From assembly GCF_016641735.1 (NCBI RefSeq), contig NZ_JAEDAO010000001.1, forward strand, positions 3,906,001 through 3,970,000: a DNA stretch of 64,000 bases, in the 5' to 3' direction. The notes beneath the pieces are model-generated. The model made no database searches and had not been told where the DNA came from. It worked only from the letters and a program-made list of their open reading frames with translations. The DNA is from Ramlibacter algicola. Lineage in GTDB: Bacteria; Pseudomonadota; Gammaproteobacteria; Burkholderiales; Burkholderiaceae_C. Of this stretch, positions 1-8,805 are shown piece after piece. Position 1 is the stretch's first letter; every line of letters begins with the position of its first letter. The position numbers and the translations under genes are program-made.

Positions 1-333
1 GCGCTCGGGTCGGCGATGTTCGTCACTGCCGCGGCGCAGACCGGGATGGACGACGACGGCATGTCGCGCGTGATCCAGGGCTTGCTGGCCGGCGTCGGGT
101 TCCTCTGCGCCGGCGCCATCCTCAAGAGCGGCCACCAGGAGCACGTCTACGGGCTCACGACGGCGGCGGGCCTGTGGATGACGGCGGCGATCGGCGTCGC
201 CGCGGGCCTGGGCAAGGAAACGCTGGCGGTGATCAGCACGCTGCTGACGCTGGGCATCCTGATGCTGGAACGGCCGATCCAGCGCCTGCTGGACACGCGG
301 CGGGGGCGCGGCGACCGCAACGAGCCGTCCTGA
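1..333 (+). CDS. MgtC/SapB family membrane protein (C-terminal part)
   Basis: The reading frame is already open at the first base, so this is the C-terminal part, about 110 residues, of a protein that starts outside the window. Glycine-rich hydrophobic segments (VIQGLLAGVGFLCAGAIL, then LTTAAGLWMTAAIGVAAG) match the conserved core of the MgtC/SapB family of inner-membrane proteins, linked to magnesium limitation and acid survival in other bacteria. A third helix (LAVISTLLTLGILML) and a charged arginine-rich cytoplasmic tail follow. Whether a C-terminal regulatory domain was ever present cannot be judged; the protein simply ends after the last helix, as the short family members do. Confidence 0.8.
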   Translation, partial: ALGSAMFVTAAAQTGMDDDGMSRVIQGLLAGVGFLCAGAILKSGHQEHVYGLTTAAGLWMTAAIGVAAGLGKETLAVISTLLTLGILMLERPIQRLLDTRRGRGDRNEPS

Positions 334-410
334 GCATCAATCCCCGGGCGATCCCGCATCAATGCGGGGCCACGGCCCCGCTAGCATCGGCCGCTCCAAG
401 GGACATCGCC

Positions 411-1094
411 ATGCTCAAGCTCTACATCGGCAACAAGAACTACTCGTCCTGGTCCATGCGGCCGGGGGTGCTCGTGCGGCAGGCCGGCATCCCGTGCGAA
501 GAAGTGCTGGTGCGCTTCGACACCTTCGACGCCGGGTCCGTGTTCAAGAAGACGCTGGCGTCCATCACGCCGACCGGCCGCGTGCCGGTGCTGACCGATG
601 GCGACTTCGCCGTCTGGGACACCCTCGCGATCGCCGAGTACCTGGTCGAGAAGTTTCCCGACCGCCAGTTGTGGCCGCGTGACGTGAAGGCCCGCGCCCG
701 CGCTCGCAGCGTGTGCGCCGAGATGCATTCGGGCTTCGGTGCGCTGCGCAGCCACTGCCCGATGAACATCGAAGCGTCGTTGCCCGACGTCGGCGCCATC
801 GTCTGGCGCGACCAGGCCCCGGTGCGCGCGGACGTCGAACGCATCGTGCAGATGTGGACGGACCTGCTGCAGGAGCACGGAGGCCCGATGCTGTTCGGAG
901 ACTTCAGCATCGCCGATGCGTTCTTCGCGCCCGTGTGCATGCGGCTGCGCACCTACGCGCTGCCGGTGCCGGCGCACATCACCGCCTACGTGGAGCGCGT
1001 GACCGCGTTGCCCGGCGTGCAGGCGTGGATCGAAGGCGCGCTGGCCGAACACGACTTCGTGCCCATGGACGAGCCCTACCGCGCCCGGCGCTGA
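411..1094 (+). CDS. Glutathione S-transferase family protein
   Basis: 227 residues, the usual GST length. The thioredoxin-like N-terminal half (about residues 1-80) carries YSSWSMRP, whose serines lie where the glutathione-activating residue is expected, and GRVPVL with the conserved cis-proline. The helical C-terminal half has the family motif FSIADAFFAPV. I chose the ATG at 411 because the frame upstream of it (open from 174) has no GST character and overlaps the preceding gene. It probably conjugates glutathione to electrophiles or acts on a glutathionylated metabolite in the cytoplasm; the substrate cannot be deduced. It stands alone between the MgtC-like gene and cca. Confidence 0.85.
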   Translation: MLKLYIGNKNYSSWSMRPGVLVRQAGIPCEEVLVRFDTFDAGSVFKKTLASITPTGRVPVLTDGDFAVWDTLAIAEYLVEKFPDRQLWPRDVKARARARSVCAEMHSGFGALRSHCPMNIEASLPDVGAIVWRDQAPVRADVERIVQMWTDLLQEHGGPMLFGDFSIADAFFAPVCMRLRTYALPVPAHITAYVERVTALPGVQAWIEGALAEHDFVPMDEPYRARR

Positions 1095-1129
1095 GCGCGG
1101 GGGCCGGCGGGCCCCATCCAGCGGTGCCC

Positions 1130-1135
1130 TAAACT
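1130..1135 (+). promoter_or_regulatory. -10-like box directly before cca (probable leaderless start)
   Basis: TAAACT is separated by 7 bases from the cca ATG, with no Shine-Dalgarno sequence between. A transcript from this box would start at or next to the A of the ATG. The same spacing recurs at eight other genes in the window. Confidence 0.5.
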
Positions 1136-1142
1136 GGGCCGC

Positions 1143-2375
1143 ATGCAGACGTACATGGTGGGCGGGGCGGTGCGCGATGCGCTGCTGGGGCTGCCGGTGA
1201 ACGACCGTGACTGGGTCGTCGTCGGCGCCACGCCGGAGGAGATGGCGCAAGCCGGCTACCTGCCGGTGGGCCGCGACTTTCCCGTGTTCCTGCATCCCGA
1301 GACGCGCGAGGAATACGCGCTCGCGCGCACCGAGCGCAAGACCGGCCGCGGCTACCACGGCTTCGCGTTCCAGGCCGATCCCACCGTCACGCTGGAAGAA
1401 GACCTCGCGCGGCGCGACCTCACCATCAACGCGATCGCGCAGGCTGGCGACGGCTCGCTGGTCGATCCCTTCGGCGGCCGCCGCGACCTCGAGCGCAAGG
1501 TGCTGCGCCACGTCACCGACGCGTTCCGCGAGGACCCGGTGCGCATCCTGCGGCTCGCGCGATTCGCCGCGCGCTTTCCCGAGTTCGCCGTCGCGCCCGA
1601 GACGCTGGAGTTGATGCGAGAGATGGTGGCCAACGGCGAAGTCGACGCACTGGTGCCCGAACGCGTGTGGCAGGAACTGGCGCGCGGGCTGATGGAGGAC
1701 CACCCGGCGCGCATGTTCGAAGTGCTCCGGAAGTGCGAAGCCCTGGCCCGCCTGCTGCCCGAAGTCGATCGGCTGTGGGGCGTGCCGCAGCGCGCCGACT
1801 ACCACCCCGAGGTCGACACCGGCGTGCACCTGATGATGGTGCTGGACATGGCCGCGCGCCTGCAGGCGTCGCTGCCGGTGCGCTTCGCCTGCCTGGTGCA
1901 CGACCTGGGCAAGGGCACGACGCCGGAGTCCGTGCTGCCGCGCCACCACGGCCACGAGGAGCGCAGTGCGCGCCTGCTGCGCGGCGTCGCGCAGCGCCTG
2001 CGCGTGCCGGTCGAATGCAGCGAACTGGCCGACGTGGTCGCGCGCGAGCACGGCAACATCCACCGCAGCGGCGACATCGGCGCGGCGGCCCTCGTGCGGT
2101 TGCTCGAGCGCTGCGATGCGTTCCGCAAGCCGCAGCGCTTCGCCGACGTGCTGCTCGCGTGCGAGTGCGATGCGCGCGGCCGCGGCGGGCTGCAGGACCA
2201 GCCCTACCCGCAGCGCGCGCGCCTGCTGGCGGCGCTCGACGCCGCTCGCAGCGTCGTGACGGCGGACGTCGCCGCCGAAGCGCAGGCCCGGGGCCTCAGC
2301 GGGCCAAAAGTCGGCGAGTGGATCCACAAGGCCCGTGTGCAGGCCGTGGCGGACGCGCAGCTGCCCGCGGCCTGA
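1143..2375 (+). CDS. cca: CCA tRNA nucleotidyltransferase (multifunctional, with HD domain)
   Basis: 410 residues, close to the 412 of the E. coli enzyme. It adds or repairs the 3' CCA end of tRNAs. The class II nucleotidyltransferase head has the GGAVRD motif at residues 7-12, the acidic metal-binding motif in NDRDWVVVG, and RRDLTINAIA near residue 108. The C-terminal half contains LVHDLGKG, the HD phosphohydrolase signature, so this is the longer multifunctional type with predicted 2'-phosphodiesterase and phosphatase activity. The gene ends shortly before the convergent ROK kinase gene. It has no visible ribosome binding site and a -10-like box 7 bases before the ATG. Confidence 0.96.
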   Translation: MQTYMVGGAVRDALLGLPVNDRDWVVVGATPEEMAQAGYLPVGRDFPVFLHPETREEYALARTERKTGRGYHGFAFQADPTVTLEEDLARRDLTINAIAQAGDGSLVDPFGGRRDLERKVLRHVTDAFREDPVRILRLARFAARFPEFAVAPETLELMREMVANGEVDALVPERVWQELARGLMEDHPARMFEVLRKCEALARLLPEVDRLWGVPQRADYHPEVDTGVHLMMVLDMAARLQASLPVRFACLVHDLGKGTTPESVLPRHHGHEERSARLLRGVAQRLRVPVECSELADVVAREHGNIHRSGDIGAAALVRLLERCDAFRKPQRFADVLLACECDARGRGGLQDQPYPQRARLLAALDAARSVVTADVAAEAQARGLSGPKVGEWIHKARVQAVADAQLPAA

Positions 2376-2381
2376 ACGCGA

Positions 2382-3305
2382 TCAGGCGACGAGCGCCAGC
2401 GCGGCGTAGTCGCCGACCTTGCCGCCCAGTCCCGCCGGCACCAGCTCGCAGCCGTCGGTGAGAGCCGCCATGCGGCCGCGCAGCTGCGCCTGCAGGCGCG
2501 GCAGCAGGTAGTCGCGGTTGTGGGTGAACACGCTGCCGCCCAGGCTGATGCGCTGCACGTCGAGCGCGACGACCAGGTTGTAGAGGCCGCGACCCATGAC
2601 ACGGCACAGCTCGTCGACGATGCCGGCGGCCTTCGCGTCGCCCGCCTGCGCGCGCTGCATCAGCGTCGCCGCATCGGCGCCGAACCGGCGTTCGACGGCG
2701 TTGCCGGCCACGATGGCCTCGAGATCGCCGATGTTCCCGCAACCGCACAGCGCGTCGTCGTTGTCGCTCACGAACATGTGGCCGGCGTGTCCCGCGTTGC
2801 CGTTCTTGCCGCGCAGGATGCGGCCGTCGACACACAGGCCGGTGCCCACGCCCGTGCTCCAGGTCACGTAAGCGCAGTGGTCGATGCCCTGCAGCGCGCC
2901 CCAGCGGCGTTCGGCTTCCAGCGCCGCGACGCAATCGTTCTCCACGCGCACCTGCGCGAACCGCTGCGCGAGCGGCGCTTCGAGCAGCGCCGTGCGCCAG
3001 TCGTTCGGCAGGCCGCGGTCCGGACCCGCGATGCCGCCGCAGATGTTGGGGCTGGCCAGCTCCACGCGGCCGTCGACCATCACGAACGGCCCCGCCGACG
3101 ACACGCCGGCGGCTCGCACGCTGGATGGGGCCACGCCCAGTTCGCCGCACGCCTCGTCGACCATCCGGATCACCTGCCGCGCCAGCGCGTCGTTGGTGCC
3201 GGTCTTGGCGGTGGGCTCACTGCGCCGCGCGAGCAGGTCCAGGCCGTCGCCGCGGTTGAGGCTCACGGCGACCTTGGTGCCGCCGATGTCGATGCAGGCT
3301 TTCAT
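2382..3305 (-). CDS. ROK family sugar kinase (fructokinase/glucokinase-like)
   Basis: 307 residues. The N-terminal ATP-binding motif is DIGGTKVAV. The ROK zinc motif appears as CGCGNIGDLEA in mid-protein, and the phosphate-binding segment WSTGVGTGLCVDGRIL is present. Members phosphorylate glucose, fructose, mannose or N-acetylhexosamines in the cytoplasm; because there is no helix-turn-helix region at the N-terminus, this is an enzyme and not a NagC/Mlc-type repressor. The start overlaps the stop of the upstream DUF2905 gene by 4 bases (ATGA), so the two are translated from one message. The sugar is not determinable from sequence alone. Confidence 0.88.
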   Translation of the reverse strand: MKACIDIGGTKVAVSLNRGDGLDLLARRSEPTAKTGTNDALARQVIRMVDEACGELGVAPSSVRAAGVSSAGPFVMVDGRVELASPNICGGIAGPDRGLPNDWRTALLEAPLAQRFAQVRVENDCVAALEAERRWGALQGIDHCAYVTWSTGVGTGLCVDGRILRGKNGNAGHAGHMFVSDNDDALCGCGNIGDLEAIVAGNAVERRFGADAATLMQRAQAGDAKAAGIVDELCRVMGRGLYNLVVALDVQRISLGGSVFTHNRDYLLPRLQAQLRGRMAALTDGCELVPAGLGGKVGDYAALALVA

Positions 3306-3496
3306 AGGAATTTGGCGATGAGGCTCACCAGCATGCTGAGCAGCAGGGTGCTGGCGAGCGGGACGTCCCAGTCGCGGCCGAACAGCTTGAACCGCATGTC
3401 GCCGGGCAGCTTGCCGAATCCCAGCTTGCGGAGCACCGGCGTGAGCCAGCTGATCAGCATCAGCGCGAGGAAGACGACGAGGAACCAGCGGATCAT
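3302..3496 (-). CDS. DUF2905 family small membrane protein
   Basis: 64 residues, nearly all of it two hydrophobic segments (residues about 3-20 and 46-62) separated by the conserved cytoplasmic stretch GKLPGDMRFKLFGRDW. This pattern and length match the DUF2905 family, whose role is unknown. It is probably cotranscribed with the ROK kinase, whose start codon overlaps its stop, and follows the MidA-like methyltransferase gene with only 25 bases between. A TACACT hexamer lies 5 bases before the ATG. Confidence 0.85.
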   Translation of the reverse strand: MIRWFLVVFLALMLISWLTPVLRKLGFGKLPGDMRFKLFGRDWDVPLASTLLLSMLVSLIAKFL

Positions 3497-3521
3497 GCGG
3501 CAGTGTAGGTGGAGCCCAGCG

Positions 3522-4616
3522 TCACAGGGTGTGCGTGCGGTCGCCCTGCGCGAAGCCGAGCGCGTCGAAGAACCCGCCCGCCGCGAGCCCGATCACCTTG
3601 AACAGCTCGCCCATCTCGTGCTCCTGCACCAGCTTCTGCATGGCCGCGTTCTGCTGCGGCGTGCCGTTGGCCGCGAGCTCCAGCAGGCCGCAGTTGAAGA
3701 GGAAGCGCGCCTGCGTCGTGTAGCCCAGCACGGAGAGCCCCGCCTCTTGCGCGGCCACCGCGATGCCGGTGAAGTCGACGTGCGCAGTGATGTCCTTCAG
3801 CCCGATGTCGGCGAGCGGATTCGTATCCGCCAGATGCCCGCGATGGCACATCACCGTGCCCATGTGCCGCTGCGCATGCCAGTACTCGGATTCGGGGAAG
3901 CCGTAATCGATGAAGAAGGCGGCGCCGGCCTGCAGGCGATCGGCGAGGCTGCGCACGAACGCCTGCGCTTGCGGGTGGATCTCGGTGAGGTAGTCGTGCT
4001 CGCCGGCGACCTCGACCGGCGGACGCAAGTCGGTCGCGCGATCCTCGAACGCAAAGGCCGCACCGTCCCACGCGACGCCGCGCTCGTGCCAGGCGCCGCC
4101 GCGCCGGTGCAGCAGCTTCACCGGCATCGCATCCAGCACCTCGTTGCCGACGACGACGCCGCGCAAGGTGTCGGGCCATTCGGCGACCCACTGCACGCGG
4201 TCGCCGAACGCCGCGAGCCGTTCGCGCTGCCTGGCGCGCAGGCTGCCGGACAGGTCGACGATCGTGTAGCGCGCCACGCGATCGCCCAGCGCCTCGAGCA
4301 GGTCGTGCGCCAGCGCGCCGGAGCCGGCGCCGAACTCCCACACCTCCTGCGTGCCGGTCACCTCCAGCGCCTGCGCCACCTGCCGCGCCAGCGCGCGGCC
4401 GAACAGCGGCGTGAGTTCCGGCGCCGTCACGAAGTCGCTGCCCGACGACGGCATGGTCCCGAACTTGCGCGAGCCGTGCGCGTAGTAGCCGAGACCCGGC
4501 GCGTACAGCACGAAGGCCATGAAGCGGTCGAACGGCATCCAGCCGCCCGAGCGCGCGAGGTCCGCCCTGAGCAGCGCCGCCAAGGCGCTCGTTACACTGC
4601 CTGCATCCGTAGCCAT
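3522..4616 (-). CDS. MidA/NDUFAF7-like class I SAM-dependent methyltransferase
   Basis: 364 residues. The SAM-binding glycine motif is VWEFGAGSGALAHDLL near residue 95. The N-terminal region (GWMPFDRFMAFVLYAPGLGYY, then FVTAPELTPLFGRAL) is characteristic of the former DUF185 family. The mitochondrial homologue NDUFAF7 dimethylates an arginine of a complex I subunit, and bacterial members are presumed to modify a protein too, but the bacterial target is not established. The gene is divergent from the SDR gene with 14 bases or fewer between starts. A -10-like GACAAT on this strand lies exactly 7 bases before the ATG, and I see no ribosome binding site. Confidence 0.88.
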   Translation of the reverse strand: MATDAGSVTSALAALLRADLARSGGWMPFDRFMAFVLYAPGLGYYAHGSRKFGTMPSSGSDFVTAPELTPLFGRALARQVAQALEVTGTQEVWEFGAGSGALAHDLLEALGDRVARYTIVDLSGSLRARQRERLAAFGDRVQWVAEWPDTLRGVVVGNEVLDAMPVKLLHRRGGAWHERGVAWDGAAFAFEDRATDLRPPVEVAGEHDYLTEIHPQAQAFVRSLADRLQAGAAFFIDYGFPESEYWHAQRHMGTVMCHRGHLADTNPLADIGLKDITAHVDFTGIAVAAQEAGLSVLGYTTQARFLFNCGLLELAANGTPQQNAAMQKLVQEHEMGELFKVIGLAAGGFFDALGFAQGDRTHTL

Positions 4617-4623
4617 CGTCCCG

Positions 4624-4629
4624 ATTGTC
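4624..4629 (-). promoter_or_regulatory. -10-like GACAAT box before the MidA-like gene
   Basis: On the minus strand GACAAT sits 7 bases before the ATG at 4616. It also overlaps the start region of the divergent SDR gene, so the two transcription units share their 5' ends. Confidence 0.45.
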
Positions 4630-4630
4630 C

Positions 4631-5401
4631 GTGAGCCCGGCCCCTGCCCCGATCCGAACCGTGCTGGTCACCGGCGCTGCCCGCCGGCTCGGCCGCGAGA
4701 TCGCGCTCGCGCTGGCATCCGCAGGTTGGCGCGTCGCCGTGCACTACCGCGGATCGGAAAAAGAAGCGCGCGAGACGGTTGCAAGGTGCGACGCCCACAC
4801 GGCGGGTTGCGCCGCCTTCCAGGCCGACCTGTCCGAAGAAGCGGCGACGCGCGCCCTCGTCCCCACGGTCGTGTCGACCTTGGGCCGCCTGGACGCGGTG
4901 GTCAACAGCGCGTCGCTGTTCGAGCAGGACGATGCGCGCAGCTTCTCGCACGCGAGCCTGCAGGCGCACCTGCTGCCCAACACCGCCGCGCCGATCCTGC
5001 TGGCCCAAGCCCTGCATGCGCACGCGCTCGAGCGCGACGGAGAGGCGGCCGTGGTGAACCTGCTGGACCAGAAGCTGTGGAACCCGAACCCGGATTTCCT
5101 CAGCTACACGCTGTCGAAGGCCGCACTCGAAGCCGCGACGACCCTGCTCGCGCAGGCCCTCGCGCCGCAGTTGCGCGTGGTCGGCGTCGCGCCCGGCCTG
5201 ACGCTCACCAGCCACCTGCTGCCGCAGGACAAGTTCGAACAGCTGCACAAGCTGTCGCCGCTCGGCCGGTCCTCCACCCCGCAGGACGTGGCGGCGGCCG
5301 TGCGCTTCGCGCTGGAGAACCGCTCCATCACCGGCACCACGCTGCTGGTCGACGGCGGCCAGCACCTGATGCGCTTCGAGCGCGACTTTTCCTTGATGTG
5401 A
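4631..5401 (+). CDS. SDR family oxidoreductase, pteridine-reductase-like
   Basis: 256 residues from the GTG at 4631; a TTG at 4625 would add two residues. The Rossmann motif TGAARRLGREIA near residue 14 has the arginine-rich turn of NADPH-dependent pteridine reductases (FolM/PTR1 type), and the catalytic tyrosine and lysine are in SYTLSKAAL. The C-terminus has LLVDGGQHL, typical of SDRs. The stop overlaps the folB ATG by one base (TGATG), so the two are translationally coupled. That supports a role in reducing dihydropterins or dihydromonapterin near folate synthesis. The pteridine assignment rests on this context plus the family motif; a generic SDR role cannot be excluded. Confidence 0.8.
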   Translation: MSPAPAPIRTVLVTGAARRLGREIALALASAGWRVAVHYRGSEKEARETVARCDAHTAGCAAFQADLSEEAATRALVPTVVSTLGRLDAVVNSASLFEQDDARSFSHASLQAHLLPNTAAPILLAQALHAHALERDGEAAVVNLLDQKLWNPNPDFLSYTLSKAALEAATTLLAQALAPQLRVVGVAPGLTLTSHLLPQDKFEQLHKLSPLGRSSTPQDVAAAVRFALENRSITGTTLLVDGGQHLMRFERDFSLM

Positions 5402-5763
5402 TGACAGGCGCCCAGACCCTCACGCTCACCGGGCTCGAGTTCGACGCCAACCTGGGCATCCTCGACCACGAGAAGACGTCGCCGCAACCGATCCGCGTCG
5501 ACGCCGAACTGAACCTCGGGCCGCAGCCGCTGGTGCCGCGCGACGACGACATCCTGCACGTCCTGGACTACCGCAAGGTGCGCCGCATCATCATCGAGGA
5601 GTGCACGGCCGAGCACGTGAACCTGCTCGAGAGCCTCATCGGCAAGCTCGCCAACCGGCTGATGCAGCTGCCCGGCGTGCGCGGCGTGCGCGTGAAGATC
5701 GCCAAGCTGGAAATCTTCGACGACTGCGAGGTCGCGATCCGGGTCGAAACCGGGCAGTGGTGA
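5401..5763 (+). CDS. folB: Dihydroneopterin aldolase
   Basis: 120 residues, the family length. It cleaves 7,8-dihydroneopterin to 6-hydroxymethyl-dihydropterin and glycolaldehyde in folate synthesis. Visible family features are GILDHEK near the N-terminus, the active-site tyrosine in HVLDYRKV, the helix NLLESLIGKLANRLM, and the catalytic lysine region VRVKIAKLEIF. The start overlaps the stop of the SDR gene. No further folate genes follow; the next gene encodes an unrelated lipoprotein. Confidence 0.93.
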   Translation: MTGAQTLTLTGLEFDANLGILDHEKTSPQPIRVDAELNLGPQPLVPRDDDILHVLDYRKVRRIIIEECTAEHVNLLESLIGKLANRLMQLPGVRGVRVKIAKLEIFDDCEVAIRVETGQW

Positions 5764-5821
5764 CCGGGGGCGTCCTACAGCCCGCCTCGCTTCGCTGCGC
5801 AAGCATTCGTGCAGCCTCGCC

Positions 5822-6400
5822 ATGACCTCGCGCCGCACGCTCCTCCTGACCGCCACCCTCGCCCTGCTCGTCGCCGCCTGCGCGACGCCCGGAAGCGAAG
5901 CCACGGTGCAGGCGTTCTCGCAGCTGCAGGCGCTGCCGCCCAACCCGACCTACCGCTTCGAGCGCCTGCCGTCGCAGGTCGGCCAGCCGCTGCAGGACCA
6001 GATCGAAGCGGCCGCCGATGGCCCGCTGTTCCGCGCCGGCCTGCGGCGTGACGACGCGGCGCCGCGCTATGCGGTGCAGGTCCGGTCGGGCATCGATGCG
6101 CTCGCGACGCCGTCGCCCGGCTGGGGCTCGTCGGTCGGCATCGGCATCGGTGGTGGCGGACGTGGTGGGGGCGTGGGCATCGGCCTGGGCATCCCGATCG
6201 GCGGGTCGGCACCGCGGCAGGTGCAGCGCGTCGACGTCCTCGTGCGCGAACTGGCCAGTGGGCGCACGGTGTTCGAGTCCAACGCCAGCGGCGATGCCTC
6301 GATCCCGACGGTGGCCCTCGTCGAAGCGGCGCTGCAGGGATTCCCGACCCCCCCGCGCGGCCTGCGCACCGTTCCGCTCGCCACGGCGGCGGCGCGCTGA
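5822..6400 (+). CDS. DUF4136 domain lipoprotein (copy 1)
   Basis: 192 residues. A signal peptide with the lipobox LVAAC puts the lipidated cysteine at residue 20, so the mature protein is probably anchored in a membrane facing the periplasm. The body has the DUF4136 pattern (VQAFSQLQALPPNPTYRFERLPSQ, in which the last part is nearly identical to copy 2 at 8806-9465). A glycine-rich low-complexity loop (about residues 100-135) interrupts the fold, followed by VDVLVRELASGRTVFESNA. The function of the family is unknown. The gene follows folB by 58 bases and converges on the MFS gene. Confidence 0.82.
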   Translation: MTSRRTLLLTATLALLVAACATPGSEATVQAFSQLQALPPNPTYRFERLPSQVGQPLQDQIEAAADGPLFRAGLRRDDAAPRYAVQVRSGIDALATPSPGWGSSVGIGIGGGGRGGGVGIGLGIPIGGSAPRQVQRVDVLVRELASGRTVFESNASGDASIPTVALVEAALQGFPTPPRGLRTVPLATAAAR

Positions 6401-6403
6401 CGT

Positions 6404-7801
6404 TCAAGGCCGCAGCGGCGGCGCGATGTCCTCCAGGGCGCGACGCTCCGCGTCCACGCCCCAGCGCCAAGCGACCGCCGCCGCCCCGATCACCAGCAGC
6501 GCGCCGACGGCGTATCCGATGAACACCTGCGGCCGGCTGCCGCTTTCGACCAGCGCGCCGAACAGCGCCGGTGCGGCAAAGCCTCCGGCGCCGGTGCCCA
6601 CCGCGTAGAACAGCGAGATCGCGACGCCGCGCATCTCCAGCGGGAACACTTCACTGGCCGTGAGGTACGCGGAGCTCGCCGCCGCGGAGGCGAGGAAGAA
6701 CACGGCGGACCAGGCGAGCGTCTGCGTGACCGCGGTCAGCGCCTCGGCGACGAACAGCCCGCCCGCGCCAAGCAGGAGCACGCCCGACAGCGCATAGCAG
6801 GCGGCAATCATCCGCCGCCGTCCCCACACGTCGAACAGCGGGCCCAGCAGCAGCGGGCCCAGCACGTTGCCCGCCGCGAACGGCAGGATGAACAAGCCGA
6901 CGCGCTCGGCTTCGACGCCATAGAAGCGCGTGAGCACCAGCGAGTAGGTGAAGAAGATCGCGTTGTAGAAGAACGCCTGCGACACCATCAGCGCCAGCAC
7001 CAGCACACTGCGCGATCGGTAACGGCGCACCAGCACGTGCACCACTTCGCGCCACGACGGCACATGGCGCCGTTCGACTTTCGCTGGCGCATGCACCGGC
7101 GGCACGCCGGCCTCCGCCTCGATGGACCCCAGGATGCGCTCGGCTTCCTCGGCGCGGCCATGGCTTGCGAGCCAGCGCGGGCTCTCCGGCACGTGGCGGC
7201 GGATCACCAGGATCGCCAGTGCCAGCACCGCGCCCGCGAGAAAGCCGGCGCGCCAGCCGAGAACCGGTCCCAGCAGCCGGTCGTCGAGCAGGGCGAGGCT
7301 CAGCAGCGCGCCGAGCGCGGCGCCGATCCAGAAGCTGCCGTTGATCGCGAGGTTCACGCGGCCGCGCACGCGCGCCGGAATCAATTCGTCGATCGCCGAA
7401 TTGATGGCGGCGTACTCGCCACCGATCCCGATGCCGGTGACGAAGCGGCACAGCGCGAAGCCGGTGAAGCCCGTGGTGAACGCAGTGGCGACGGTCGCAC
7501 CCATGTAGACCGCCAGCGTCAGCAGGAAAAGGCGCTTGCGTCCCAGCCGGTCGGCCATGCGGCCGAAGGCGAGCGCTCCCAGCACCGCGCCGGCGACGTA
7601 AAGCGATCCGGCCCAGCCCACTTGCGAGGCGGTCAGGCCGAGCGTGTCGGGCCGTTCCAGCACCGCGCCGAGCGAGCCGACGATCGTGACCTCGAGCCCG
7701 TCGAGCACCCAGGCCGCGCCCAGCGCCAGCACGACGCGCCAATGCCAGCGCGACCATGGCAGGCGGTCCAGGCGCTGGGCAATCGTCGCGGGATCCTCCA
7801 T
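6404..7801 (-). CDS. MFS transporter (sugar porter/metabolite permease type)
   Basis: 465 residues with about 12 predicted membrane helices. The loop 2-3 signature [11 protein letters not shown], a PESPRWL motif after helix 6, and [11 protein letters not shown] near the C-terminal half place it with the sugar-porter and aromatic-acid:proton-symporter branches of the major facilitator superfamily. [14 protein letters not shown] in helix 1 resembles the D-G-x-D/E of aromatic-acid carriers. The substrate is not deducible; no catabolic genes adjoin it. It ends 4 bases from the convergent DUF4136 gene and is divergent from ttcA. Confidence 0.85.
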   Translation of the reverse strand: MEDPATIAQRLDRLPWSRWHWRVVLALGAAWVLDGLEVTIVGSLGAVLERPDTLGLTASQVGWAGSLYVAGAVLGALAFGRMADRLGRKRLFLLTLAVYMGATVATAFTTGFTGFALCRFVTGIGIGGEYAAINSAIDELIPARVRGRVNLAINGSFWIGAALGALLSLALLDDRLLGPVLGWRAGFLAGAVLALAILVIRRHVPESPRWLASHGRAEEAERILGSIEAEAGVPPVHAPAKVERRHVPSWREVVHVLVRRYRSRSVLVLALMVSQAFFYNAIFFTYSLVLTRFYGVEAERVGLFILPFAAGNVLGPLLLGPLFDVWGRRRMIAACYALSGVLLLGAGGLFVAEALTAVTQTLAWSAVFFLASAAASSAYLTASEVFPLEMRGVAISLFYAVGTGAGGFAAPALFGALVESGSRPQVFIGYAVGALLVIGAAAVAWRWGVDAERRALEDIAPPLRP

Positions 7802-7857
7802 CGCGACCGATCATGCCCAGAACGAACCGCGCGCGGCACCCGGACGACCCCCGATGA

Positions 7858-7863
7858 GACAAT
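7858..7863 (+). promoter_or_regulatory. -10-like GACAAT box before ttcA
   Basis: GACAAT is 7 bases upstream of the ttcA ATG with no ribosome binding site between, as at cca and the genes listed in the leaderless-start finding. Confidence 0.45.
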
Positions 7864-7870
7864 CGCACCC

Positions 7871-8797
7871 ATGGCCGCCGTCTGGATCGAGAACGAACCC
7901 GCACCCACCTCGCATGCACGCGAGGCGAAGATCGAGCGCGAGACGCACAAGCTGGACAAGCGCCTGTGCCGCCTCGTGGGCCAGGCGATCGAGCAGTACT
8001 CGATGATCGAGGAAGGCGACCGGGTGATGGTCTGCGTGTCGGGCGGCAAGGACAGCTACTCGCTGCTGGACATCCTGTTGAAGCTGCAGCGCCGCGCGCC
8101 GGTGCATTTCGAGCTGGTCGCGGTGAACCTCGACCAGAAGCAGCCCGGCTTCCCCGGACACGTGCTGCCCGAATACCTCGAGGCGCTGGGCGTCCCGTTC
8201 CACATCGAGGAGCAGGACACGTATTCGATCGTCAAGGACAAGATCCCCGAGGGCAAGACGATGTGCAGCCTGTGCTCGCGGCTGCGCCGGGGCATCCTGT
8301 ACCGCGTCGCGGACGAACTCGGGGCGACCAAGATCGCGCTGGGCCACCACCGCGACGACATGCTGCAGACGCTGTTCCTCAACATGTTCTTCGGCGGCAA
8401 GCTCAAGGGCATGCCGCCCAAGCTCGTGAGCGACGACGGCAAGCACGTGGTGATCCGCCCGCTGGCCTTCGTCGCGGAGAAGGACCTGGTGCGCTGGTCC
8501 ACGCACCGGCAGTTCCCCATCATCCCGTGCACCCTGTGCGGCAGCCAGGAGAACCTGCAGCGCAAGCAGGTCGGCGAGATGCTGCGCGAGTGGGACCGCC
8601 GCTTCCCTGGCCGGCTCGACAACATGGCGACCGCGTTACAGAACGTTGTGCCTTCGCACCTCGCCGACGGAACACTGCATGACTTCAAGGGTCTGACCGC
8701 CACGGGCGTCGCCGATGCGAACGGCGACCGGGCGTTCGATGCCGAGGACTTCGGCGCCGCGCCCGCCTTGCCGGGCCTCGCCGTCCTCAAGCTCTGA
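7871..8797 (+). CDS. ttcA: tRNA 2-thiocytidine(32) synthetase TtcA
   Basis: 308 residues. It activates cytidine 32 of certain tRNAs with ATP and transfers sulfur, using a [4Fe-4S] cluster. The PP-loop SGGKDS lies at residues 57-62. The two CxxC motifs that bind the cluster are at C132/C135 (MCSLCSR) and C220/C223 (PCTLCGS). GHHRDD near residue 159 is also conserved. The upstream frame from 7037 has no family similarity, so the ATG at 7871 is the start. The gene sits between the MFS gene (divergent) and the second DUF4136 lipoprotein, 8 bases downstream. Confidence 0.96.
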   Translation: MAAVWIENEPAPTSHAREAKIERETHKLDKRLCRLVGQAIEQYSMIEEGDRVMVCVSGGKDSYSLLDILLKLQRRAPVHFELVAVNLDQKQPGFPGHVLPEYLEALGVPFHIEEQDTYSIVKDKIPEGKTMCSLCSRLRRGILYRVADELGATKIALGHHRDDMLQTLFLNMFFGGKLKGMPPKLVSDDGKHVVIRPLAFVAEKDLVRWSTHRQFPIIPCTLCGSQENLQRKQVGEMLREWDRRFPGRLDNMATALQNVVPSHLADGTLHDFKGLTATGVADANGDRAFDAEDFGAAPALPGLAVLKL

Positions 8798-8805
8798 CCC
8801 GACCC

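Noticed and set aside
381..2327. A long minus-strand open frame (648 codons) over the GST and cca genes
   Set aside because: It is antisense to two well-supported genes, has low-complexity Arg/His/Ala/Gly composition, and no conserved motif; long shadow frames are expected at this GC content.
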